A stretch of DNA of 36,545 nucleotides from an uncultured Candidatus Melainabacteria bacterium. Its GTDB lineage: Bacteria; Cyanobacteriota; Vampirovibrionia; Gastranaerophilales; Gastranaerophilaceae. Each line of letters begins with the position of its first letter. Position 1 is the first letter of the stretch. Positions 7,903-14,748 of the stretch are shown one piece after another. Both the position numbers and the translations under genes were made by a program. The stretch is from assembly GCA_934675685.1 (NCBI GenBank), contig CAKURL010000012.1, forward strand, positions 1 through 36,545. The letters are read 5' to 3'. Below the pieces are notes generated by a model. That model was given only the letters and a program-made list of their open reading frames with translations, made no database searches and was not told the DNA's origin.

Positions 7903-8917
7903 TCAAACAATAGAAAAGAAAAGAATAATGTCTGGCATGCGCCCAACAGGAAAATTACACCTTGGACATTACTTTGGCGTTTTGAAAAACTGGATTAAGT
8001 TACAAGAAGAATTTGAAAGCTATTTTTTTATTGCAGATTGGCATGCTTTGACCACAAAATATAACCAAACAGAAGACTTAAAACAAAATGTTGAAGATGT
8101 TTTGCTCGATTGGCTTGCTTCTGGGATTGACCCAGAAAAATCTACGATTTATTTGCAATCCATGGTGCCTCAAACTGCCCAATTGCACATATATCTTTCT
8201 ATGATTACTCCTCAAAACTGGGTAGAAAGAGACCCGACTTTAAAAGATTTAACAAAAATCATGAAAAGCAAACAAGAAAATATTTCCAATTTGTCTTATG
8301 GGCTTTTTGGCTATCCTGTGCTTATGAGCGCAGATATTATGCTTTTTAACACCCATTTTGTGCCTGTTGGAATAGACCAAGTGGCACACGTAGAGCTCAC
8401 TCGAGACATCGCAAGAAGATTTAATAACATCTATAAAACAAATATTTTTGAAGAAGCTCAGCCAAAATTGACCGAAATCCCTTTGCTCAAAGGAATAGAT
8501 GGCAACAAAATGGGAAAATCTTTCAACAACGACATTAAGATTTCAGACACTGCTGAAGTTGCTGCTCAAAAATTCAAAAAAGCAGTTACAGATAGAAACA
8601 GAATAAGAAAAGATGACAAAGGCGACCCTAACAATTGCGAAGTAGTCTTCGAATATTGGAAGATTTTTGGCTCAGAAGAAGAAAGAAAAGAAATTTGCGA
8701 AGGCTGCCAAAATGCCACAATGGGCTGTGCAGAATGTAAAAAAAGATTAATTGAAAAAATGAATAATTATATGGCTCCAATAAGAGAAAAGAGACTAAAA
8801 CTTGAACAAGATAAGAAGCTTTTAAGAGAAATTATCCTAGATGGCTCTAAAAAAGCTCAAATTAAAGCTCAAGAAACAATCGACAAAGTCGAAGAAGCTG
8901 TAAAAATGTATAAATAA
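7895..8917 (+). CDS. trpS: Tryptophan--tRNA ligase with [4Fe-4S]-type Cys motif
   Basis: This class I aminoacyl-tRNA synthetase charges tRNA-Trp in the cytosol. It is 340 residues. The HIGH-type motif is HLGH (22-25, after MRPTGKL), and the KMSKS-type motif is KMGKS (205-209). LTRDIARRFN and GIDQVAHVE are typical TrpRS segments of the Rossmann fold. C248-x22-C271-x6-C278-x2-C281 (plus C268) matches the spacing of the [4Fe-4S] cluster motif described in Thermotoga maritima TrpRS, near the anticodon-binding region. Most bacterial TrpRS lack it. AAGGAGGTT lies ~5 bases upstream of the ATG and inside the overlapping TPR gene. The M20 peptidase follows 15 bases after the stop. Confidence 0.97.
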   Translation: MLNQTIEKKRIMSGMRPTGKLHLGHYFGVLKNWIKLQEEFESYFFIADWHALTTKYNQTEDLKQNVEDVLLDWLASGIDPEKSTIYLQSMVPQTAQLHIYLSMITPQNWVERDPTLKDLTKIMKSKQENISNLSYGLFGYPVLMSADIMLFNTHFVPVGIDQVAHVELTRDIARRFNNIYKTNIFEEAQPKLTEIPLLKGIDGNKMGKSFNNDIKISDTAEVAAQKFKKAVTDRNRIRKDDKGDPNNCEVVFEYWKIFGSEEERKEICEGCQNATMGCAECKKRLIEKMNNYMAPIREKRLKLEQDKKLLREIILDGSKKAQIKAQETIDKVEEAVKMYK

Positions 8918-8932
8918 TATAGAGGAAAAAAG

Positions 8933-10156
8933 ATGGATACAATTGAATTATTTAAAGAATTAGCAAAAATTCCTTCTCCAAGTTTAGGGGAATATAATGT
9001 TTCTCAAAAAATCATGGAATACACTTATAATAATGGAATAAATGCTTATTACGACGATTATCAAAATTTAATAATTAATATTCCAAAAAATGACGACTCT
9101 AAAAAACCTTTGCTTTTATCTGCCCATTTAGATGTTGTAGGTAACTCAAGCAAAGTGAATATCATAGAAGAAGATGGCTTCTTGAAGACTGATGGCGAAA
9201 GAACTCTAGGCTCAGACGACAAAGCAGGAGTCGCAATAGCTTTAAATCTTGCGATTTATCTTGCCAAACACAAAGAAATCAAGCATGGCGGTCTTGAGAT
9301 TGTATTTACTAGAGACGAAGAAACAAATATGACAGGGATAAACCACGTTGATTTTTCTTCTTTAGAATCCGAAAATGTCCTTGTTTTAGATTCCGACGCT
9401 TTAGGGAATTTTGAAATCGCAGGCGCAGGCTACACTAAGCTAGATGTTGAAGTCACAACAAAATTAGGCGGCCACAGCGGAAATGACATTCAAGACAAAA
9501 AAAGATATAATGCAGCGCTTTTGATTGCGCAACTTGTTTCAAAGCTTCCAAATGGCGTATATAAAAAAGAACAAGGCTTTACAATAACCTCTTGCAACCT
9601 TGGCTCAATCGTGGCTGGAGCTACTGATATCGGGCTTGAAAGATTGATTGAAAAAGAAGAAAAGAAAGAAGAAATTGAAAAACCGTATTCAAAAACATTG
9701 GTTTCTTTGTGCGCCGATAATGTCATAAATACAAAAGCTTACGCGCATTATTCTTTGAGGAGCTCAAACAAAAAATATGAAGAAGAATTAATCAAAAAAT
9801 TCCAAAAGAAAATTGATAAATTCAACGCAAAATATAAGGATTTAGCAAACGCAAAACTAGAAGCAAAAATTCACATGCTTCCTTTTGAAAAATCGCCAAA
9901 TCAAACAATGGCTCAAATTGCAAAAAAAGCAGGACAAAATACAGATGTAAAAGTTAAAGTCCAATCTTTCCATGCAGGGGCTGAAACGCACGTTTACGCA
10001 AACAAAACAAATAAATTTAACCAAAAATTTAAGCCTGTTTTAGTGGGGGTTGCAAATATTTATTCTATGCATTCTCCAAACGAAAAAGTAGAAATCGAAA
10101 GCATGAAAAAAGGGTTCGAATTTATCAAAGAAATCTTCTTAGAATATAATAAATAA
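8933..10156 (+). CDS. M20-family metallopeptidase, peptidase T-like
   Basis: The 407-residue zinc aminopeptidase-type hydrolase carries the M20 metal and catalytic signature in order: SAHLDVV (~65, His ligand and Asp), GSDDKAG (~94, bridging Asp), TRDEETN (~126, general base Glu and Glu ligand) and VLDSDA (~148, Asp ligand). Then come GGHSGND (~180, start of the dimerisation lid) and, near the C-terminus, SFHAGAETHVY with SMHSPNE (last His). The overall order resembles peptidase T (tripeptide aminopeptidase) more than dipeptidases or deacylases, but GGTDG of classical PepT is not visible, so substrate is uncertain. It is cytosolic with no signal peptide. AGAGGAAAA precedes the ATG. It lies between trpS and dapF in one operon, with 15- and 8-base gaps. 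Confidence 0.9.
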   Translation: MDTIELFKELAKIPSPSLGEYNVSQKIMEYTYNNGINAYYDDYQNLIINIPKNDDSKKPLLLSAHLDVVGNSSKVNIIEEDGFLKTDGERTLGSDDKAGVAIALNLAIYLAKHKEIKHGGLEIVFTRDEETNMTGINHVDFSSLESENVLVLDSDALGNFEIAGAGYTKLDVEVTTKLGGHSGNDIQDKKRYNAALLIAQLVSKLPNGVYKKEQGFTITSCNLGSIVAGATDIGLERLIEKEEKKEEIEKPYSKTLVSLCADNVINTKAYAHYSLRSSNKKYEEELIKKFQKKIDKFNAKYKDLANAKLEAKIHMLPFEKSPNQTMAQIAKKAGQNTDVKVKVQSFHAGAETHVYANKTNKFNQKFKPVLVGVANIYSMHSPNEKVEIESMKKGFEFIKEIFLEYNK

Positions 10157-10164
10157 GGTATAAA

Positions 10165-10968
10165 ATGAATATTAAATTTGAAAAATGGCAAGGCTTAGGA
10201 AACGACTTCATTATCCTAGAAGAAAATGACGCAAATTTGCTTACGCCAAACTTAGCCAAAAAAATGTGCGATAGAAAATTTGGAATTGGGGCAGATGGAA
10301 TTTTTGCCCCGATAAAATCCAAAATCGCAGACATTGGCTGGATTTTTTATAATTCTGATGGCACAATTGCCCAAATGTGCGGAAATGGCATAAGATGTTT
10401 TGCAAAATATGTTTTTGAAAAACATCTTGTAGAAAAAAAGGAGTTCAAAGTCGAAACATTAGCCGGAATTATAACTCCAAAAATCCTTGAAAACGGAAAT
10501 GTAAGAGTGGATATGGGAACACCCGTTTTTGAAACAGAAAAAATTCCGGTGAACACAAAAGATAATTTTAATTTTGAAATTTTAGGATATAAAGCAAGTG
10601 CCGTTTCTATGGGGAATCCGCATTGCGTGATTTATACAGAAGAAAATAGCGAAAAATTAGCAAAAGAAATTGGCCCAAAAATAGAAATTAATGAGCTTTT
10701 TCCAGAAAAAACAAACGTAGAATTTGTGAACATAATTGATAAATCAAAAGTTAAAATGGACGTTTGGGAAAGAGGCTGCGGAATTACATTAGCTTGCGGT
10801 ACAGGAGCATGTGCCACTGTAGTCACAGGAGTCCAAAAAGGGCTTATAGACAACGTTTGCGAAGTTATGCTCCCAGGGGGAACATTAAAAATAGAATACG
10901 AAAAAGGCAAAAATGTCTTTATGGAAGGGCCAGCCACAAAAGCATTTTTTGGAGAATTTTTAAATTAA
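10165..10968 (+). CDS. dapF: Diaminopimelate epimerase
   Basis: The enzyme converts LL- to meso-diaminopimelate for lysine and peptidoglycan synthesis in the cytosol, without a cofactor, using a Cys pair. The two catalytic cysteines are visible: C72 in MCGNGIRC and C211 in ACGTGAC. The early GLGNDF motif (~10-15) is also intact. At 267 residues it is normal length. It is the last gene of the TPR-trpS-peptidase-dapF operon, 8 bases after the peptidase stop, with a weak AAGGT ribosome site. No clear terminator follows before the rpsF promoter region, so read-through into rpsF is possible. Confidence 0.97.
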   Translation: MNIKFEKWQGLGNDFIILEENDANLLTPNLAKKMCDRKFGIGADGIFAPIKSKIADIGWIFYNSDGTIAQMCGNGIRCFAKYVFEKHLVEKKEFKVETLAGIITPKILENGNVRVDMGTPVFETEKIPVNTKDNFNFEILGYKASAVSMGNPHCVIYTEENSEKLAKEIGPKIEINELFPEKTNVEFVNIIDKSKVKMDVWERGCGITLACGTGACATVVTGVQKGLIDNVCEVMLPGGTLKIEYEKGKNVFMEGPATKAFFGEFLN

Positions 10969-11011
10969 TTTTTAACTTTTATAAATTTTCCTTGTGTTAA
11001 AAGAGTGTTTA

Positions 11012-11035
11012 TGATAGTGTCAAGATATACTATCA
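11012..11035 (+). promoter_or_regulatory. rpsF promoter region with dyad
   Basis: TATACT (11026-11031) is a plausible -10 for rpsF, 25 bases before its ATG. It sits inside a perfect dyad, TGATAGT (11012-11018) and ACTATCA (11029-11035). No consensus -35 is seen. The dyad could be an operator; if transcription started further upstream it would be a leader hairpin. The CCG-bulged S6:S18 leader motif is not recognisable here. Confidence 0.4.
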
Positions 11036-11056
11036 CTAAAAGAAAAAGGGAAAGAA

Positions 11057-11347
11057 ATGAAAAAATACGATTTATTTACAATCATAAAACCTAATTTAGA
11101 TTCAGACGAAGCAGACAAAGTTGTTGCTCGCGTTGAAGAAATCATCAAAAACTTAGGTGGAAACGTAGAAAACTGCGAAAAAATGGGCAGAAAAAAATTA
11201 GCTTATGAAATCGCTGGCTTCGTTGATGGTTTCATCGTAAACCAAGTTGTTAGTGTTCCTGCTGACAAAATTGTTGAATTAAAAAGACAATTAAAACTTA
11301 ACGATTCAGTTATCCGCGTAATGTTCACAGTGAAAGAAGCAGCATAA
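11057..11347 (+). CDS. rpsF: 30S ribosomal protein bS6
   Basis: bS6 is a small-subunit platform protein that binds 16S rRNA together with bS18. The 96-residue product has the expected MKKYDLFTIIKPNL start, the KKLAYEI strand and a VIRVMFTVKE end, the normal length for bS6. AAAGGGAAAG precedes the ATG. It is first in the conserved rpsF-ssb-rpsR operon, with ssb beginning one base after its stop. Confidence 0.97.
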   Translation: MKKYDLFTIIKPNLDSDEADKVVARVEEIIKNLGGNVENCEKMGRKKLAYEIAGFVDGFIVNQVVSVPADKIVELKRQLKLNDSVIRVMFTVKEAA

Positions 11348-11348
11348 A

Positions 11349-11759
11349 ATGACAATTGCAAGAGCAACTGTTAGCGGAGTGGTTGTTAAAGCGCCAGAAA
11401 AACGCTTCACTCAAAACGACCTTCCTATAGCAGGTTTTACAATCAATATTGATAAAAATACTGAAACTCTTTTAAGAGTTGTGGCTTATGGACAGCTTGC
11501 AGAAATGATTTCTTCTACAGTGTCTCAAAACGACACAGTAGTTGTTGAAGGAAAATTGCAAATCAATTCTTTTAAACTTCCAAACGGAAAAGACAAAAAA
11601 GTTTATGAAATCAACGCAAGCTCTGTAGAAAAAATGTCTGGCTCAAGCCAAGCTCCATCATATTCGCAAGCGCCAGCAAGCGCACAAAGCGAAAATATAG
11701 TGTCTTTCGCGCAAGATAATCAAGAAGATTTGATTGACGAAGACGAAATTCCATTCTAA
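11349..11759 (+). CDS. ssb: Single-stranded DNA-binding protein
   Basis: SSB coats single-stranded DNA during replication, recombination and repair and recruits partners through its C-terminal tip. The 136-residue protein has an OB fold over ~1-105 (RATVSGVVVKAPEKRFT, LLRVVAYGQLAE, DTVVVEGKLQINSF). A short Ser/Ala/Gln/Pro linker follows, then the acidic tip DEDEIPF, which matches the DDDIPF-type partner-binding end. It sits between rpsF (one-base gap) and rpsR, the usual bacterial arrangement. Confidence 0.95.
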   Translation: MTIARATVSGVVVKAPEKRFTQNDLPIAGFTINIDKNTETLLRVVAYGQLAEMISSTVSQNDTVVVEGKLQINSFKLPNGKDKKVYEINASSVEKMSGSSQAPSYSQAPASAQSENIVSFAQDNQEDLIDEDEIPF

Positions 11760-11817
11760 ACTGGAAAATTAAAATCATAAATAAGGTCGTTTAACTAGAA
11801 AAGGAAAAAGATTAAAA

Positions 11818-12051
11818 ATGGCTAAAGATTTAAAAGACGTAAAAAAGAAAAAAAATTGTGCGTTTTGCAACGACAAAATCGACAATTTAGACTTCAAAGA
11901 TATTTCTAAATTAAAAAGATTTTTGTCAGAAGCTGGTAAAATTCTTCCAAGAAGAATTACTGGAACTTGTGCAAAACACCAAAGAATGTTATCAAATGCT
12001 GTTAAAAAAGCAAGAGAATCTGGCTTAATGGGCTACGTTTTCGAAAACTAA
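11818..12051 (+). CDS. rpsR: 30S ribosomal protein bS18
   Basis: bS18 pairs with bS6 on the small-subunit platform. The 77-residue product has the NCAFC start segment, the DFKDISKLKRFLSEAGKILPRRITGTCAKHQR core that defines the family (here with two Cys pairs near the N-terminus), and a normal length. GAAAAGGAAAAAG lies upstream. A 58-base gap follows ssb, and a strong terminator lies 21 bases after the stop, closing the operon. Confidence 0.97.
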   Translation: MAKDLKDVKKKKNCAFCNDKIDNLDFKDISKLKRFLSEAGKILPRRITGTCAKHQRMLSNAVKKARESGLMGYVFEN

Positions 12052-12072
12052 TTGGTAACAAAAAACTTTAAA

Positions 12073-12096
12073 GCCGCTCAAGTGAGCGGCTTTTTT
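12073..12096 (+). terminator. Rho-independent terminator after rpsR (probably bidirectional)
   Basis: GCCGCTCA (12073-12080) pairs with TGAGCGGC (12083-12090) around an AG loop, followed by six T. On the minus strand the hairpin is followed by TTTAAAGTTTTTT, so it may also end the convergent 65-residue gene. Confidence 0.9.
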
Positions 12097-12127
12097 AATA
12101 TTTATATTAACTTTAAATTTTAAAAAA

Positions 12128-12325
12128 CTAACCTCTTCTTACGACTTGACTTAAGGGTTCGCCGTAGCTATCAAAATGGCCTGTTGTTTCTTCGATTGTA
12201 TAACTAATTGTTTCATCTTCAGATTTATATTTGTTTGCTAAATCAAGCGCGTCGTTAATAGAAGCGAATTCGCCCACCAAGTCAGGGTTGTAGCTATCTT
12301 TTCTTTTTATAAATACGTTATACAT
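12128..12325 (-). CDS. Small hypothetical protein (65 aa)
   Basis: I do not recognise this protein. It is a soluble 65-residue product starting MYNVFIKRKDSYN, with a central FASINDALDLANKY helix and a polar C-terminus ending VVRRG. The strand-helix-strand look suggests a small alpha/beta domain, and no metal or catalytic motif is visible. A near-perfect Shine-Dalgarno AAAGGAGG lies ~5 bases before the ATG, and a terminator that works in this direction lies 32 bases after the stop, so it is very likely a real gene. It is convergent with rpsR and divergent from hom. Confidence 0.75.
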   Translation of the reverse strand: MYNVFIKRKDSYNPDLVGEFASINDALDLANKYKSEDETISYTIEETTGHFDSYGEPLSQVVRRG

Positions 12326-12416
12326 TTTGCCTCCTTTGAAATTTTTTCAATTTCACATATTCCATATTTTATAATACACAAAAACTAATCAAATAGCTAT
12401 ACAAATCTGCATTTTG

Positions 12417-12425
12417 TGCTATTAT
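12417..12425 (+). promoter_or_regulatory. Extended -10 promoter of hom-thrC-leuS, probably leaderless
   Basis: TG-C-TATTAT ends 6 bases before the ATG at 12432, so the predicted mRNA begins at or next to the start codon. No Shine-Dalgarno site is present. An upstream in-frame ATG at 12414 would overlap this promoter. Confidence 0.6.
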
Positions 12426-12431
12426 TTTTTT

Positions 12432-13688
12432 ATGGGAAATTTAAAAATTGGAATTATAGGGCTTGGCACGGTAGGTCAAGGTGTGGTCAAAGTTTTAGCA
12501 AACTATGACGATATAGAAATCAAAAAAGCTGCCGTTAAAAATATTAACAAAAAAAGAGATGTAGAGGTAAAATACTTAACGCAAGACCCAATGGAATTGG
12601 CGCGCGACCCTGAAATCAAGGTGATTGTAGAAGTGGCAGGCGGGCTTGAAATTAAAGACACACTCATTGAAGCAATTAAAAATAAAAAACATATAGTAAC
12701 TGCAAACAAAGAGCTCTTAGCGAAGTTTGGAGCAGAGCTTTTTGATTGCGCCCGAGAAAACAATGTCGCAATTTTATATGAAGCGGCAGTCGCAGGAGGA
12801 ATTCCTATTATTCTTCCAATCAAAACAAGCTTAAAAGCAAACGAATTCCAAAATGTCGCAGGGATATTAAACGGCACCACGAATTATATTTTAACGAAAA
12901 TGGAAGAAGAAAAGCTTTCTTATGAAGCTTGCCTAAAAAAAGCGCAAGAGCTTGGCTACGCAGAATTTGACCCGACATCAGACGTCGAAGGATATGATGC
13001 GATGTATAAAATAGCGATTTTAGCAAACATTGTGTTCAACAAAAGAATAGATGTCGAAAAAATCTATCACGAAGGAATTGTGAAAATTTCTCCACTCGAT
13101 ATTCAAATCGCAGACGAATTAGGCTATAAAATAAAGCTCATCGCGATGGCAAAAAGAGTGGAAAACACGGACGAACTGGATATCAGAGTACACCCTATGT
13201 TTGTTTCAAAGAAAAATGCAATTTCTGAAATCAAAAACGCAACAAATGCAGTCTTGTTGAACGGTTTTCCTGTGGATAGAGTGATGTTTGTGGGCCCTGG
13301 GGCTGGAGAATTTCCAACCACAAGCTCTGTTGTAGGCGACATATTATCTATAAAATCGGAAATCGGAAAATATGACACAATCCTTCCTATGACCACTTGC
13401 AGGCACAAAGAATACGCAAAACAAATCAACATCAAAGAAACAAAAAATTGCTATTATTTAAGAATAGAAGCCAAAAACCAATTGGGCATAATCGGAAAAA
13501 TCGGCTGTGCATGTGAAAAATTCAAAGTGAATCTTTCAAGCGTAGTCCAAAAAGGGATTAACGAGGACGGAAGCGCCACAATTTTAGTTGTGACAGAAAT
13601 TTCTAAAGAAGAAAATATTCTAAAAATGATAGAAATGCTTGAAAAAGATGGCGACATCAAAGTAGTAAATAAAATAAGGGTAATGTAG
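12432..13688 (+). CDS. hom: Homoserine dehydrogenase
   Basis: The enzyme reduces aspartate semialdehyde to homoserine (threonine/methionine branch) in the cytosol. From MGNLKIGIIG the protein is 418 residues. It has an N-terminal Rossmann fold (GLGTVGQGVVKVL), a catalytic domain with KKHIVTANKELLAKFG, YEAAVAGGIPII and LNGTTNYILTKMEE, then GYAEFDPTSDVEGYDA. A C-terminal ACT domain (~345-418, LRIEAKNQLGIIGKIG) usually gives feedback inhibition by threonine. The frame extends six codons upstream to 12414, but that region contains the -10 box, so 12432 is preferred. thrC starts one base after the stop. It heads the operon hom-thrC-leuS. Confidence 0.96.
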   Translation: MGNLKIGIIGLGTVGQGVVKVLANYDDIEIKKAAVKNINKKRDVEVKYLTQDPMELARDPEIKVIVEVAGGLEIKDTLIEAIKNKKHIVTANKELLAKFGAELFDCARENNVAILYEAAVAGGIPIILPIKTSLKANEFQNVAGILNGTTNYILTKMEEEKLSYEACLKKAQELGYAEFDPTSDVEGYDAMYKIAILANIVFNKRIDVEKIYHEGIVKISPLDIQIADELGYKIKLIAMAKRVENTDELDIRVHPMFVSKKNAISEIKNATNAVLLNGFPVDRVMFVGPGAGEFPTTSSVVGDILSIKSEIGKYDTILPMTTCRHKEYAKQINIKETKNCYYLRIEAKNQLGIIGKIGCACEKFKVNLSSVVQKGINEDGSATILVVTEISKEENILKMIEMLEKDGDIKVVNKIRVM

Positions 13689-13689
13689 A

Positions 13690-14739
13690 ATGTATCAAGG
13701 CTTAATTGAAAAATACAGAAAATATCTGCCGGTATCTGAAAACACTCCTGTGATTTCTCTTTCAGAAGGCAGAACACCTCTCATTAAAACAAAAAACCTA
13801 GCTAAAGCGCTCGGGCTCGACGCAGAAATTTATTTAAAATATGAAGGCTTAAACCCAACAGGAAGCTTTAAAGATAGAGGCATGACCATGGCTGTTTCAA
13901 AAGCTGTTGAAAGTGGTTCAAATGCCATTATTTGCGCTTCCACAGGAAACACCTCGGCTTCTGCTGCAGCTTATGCTGCGAGAGCAAAAATTAAGTGCTA
14001 TGTTCTAATCCCAGATGGACACATTGCAATGGGCAAATTATCTCAAGCTATGATGTATGGCGCAAAAGTCGTGGCTATTCAAGGAAACTTCGATGAAGCG
14101 CTTGAAAGAGTAAAAGAAATCAGCGAAAAATACCCGATTACTCTTGTAAATTCAATCAATCCTTATAGGATTGAAGGACAAAAAACAGGCGCTTTTGAAA
14201 TCGTGGACGATCTTGAAGATGCTCCAGACTACCACTTTATCCCAGTAGGAAACGCAGGAAACATCACTGCGTATTGGAAGGGGTATAAAGAATATTTTGA
14301 AGCAAAAAAATGCACAAAGCTTCCAAAAATGATGGGAATACAAGCGGCAGGCGCTGCCCCTATTGTTTTAGGGCATAAAGTGGAAAACCCAGAAACAATT
14401 GCAACAGCAATTAGAATAGGAAACCCTGCAAGCTGGAAATTCGCGGAAGCTGCAAGAGACGAATCAAAAGGCACAATTGATATGGTCGAAGACGAAGAAA
14501 TCTTGAGCGCATATAGGCTTTTAGCAAGAGAGGAAGGAATTTTTGCAGAAGCCGGCTCAATCGCTTCTGTTGCAGGCTTAATTAAATTAAAAGACCAAAT
14601 AAAAAGTGGCTCAAAAGTCGTTTGTATTTTGACCGGAAACGGCCTCAAAGACCCAAATACCGCGCTTGAATACTCAAACGCTACAGTGCACCACACAACA
14701 TCAAAAATAGAAGATATAATTAAAATCATAAATGAATAG
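13690..14739 (+). CDS. thrC: Threonine synthase
   Basis: This PLP enzyme converts O-phosphohomoserine to threonine. The 349-residue product fits the short bacterial class. The Schiff-base lysine is K61 in NPTGSFKDRGM. CASTGNTSASAAAYAAR binds substrate and cofactor phosphate, VGNAGNITAYWKGYKE is conserved, and LTGNGLKDP (~315) closes the PLP site. AAGGGTAATG at the 3' end of hom serves as the ribosome site and the gene starts one base after hom, so the two pathway enzymes are translationally close. leuS follows after 9 bases. Confidence 0.97.
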   Translation: MYQGLIEKYRKYLPVSENTPVISLSEGRTPLIKTKNLAKALGLDAEIYLKYEGLNPTGSFKDRGMTMAVSKAVESGSNAIICASTGNTSASAAAYAARAKIKCYVLIPDGHIAMGKLSQAMMYGAKVVAIQGNFDEALERVKEISEKYPITLVNSINPYRIEGQKTGAFEIVDDLEDAPDYHFIPVGNAGNITAYWKGYKEYFEAKKCTKLPKMMGIQAAGAAPIVLGHKVENPETIATAIRIGNPASWKFAEAARDESKGTIDMVEDEEILSAYRLLAREEGIFAEAGSIASVAGLIKLKDQIKSGSKVVCILTGNGLKDPNTALEYSNATVHHTTSKIEDIIKIINE

Positions 14740-14748
14740 GGAAATAAA

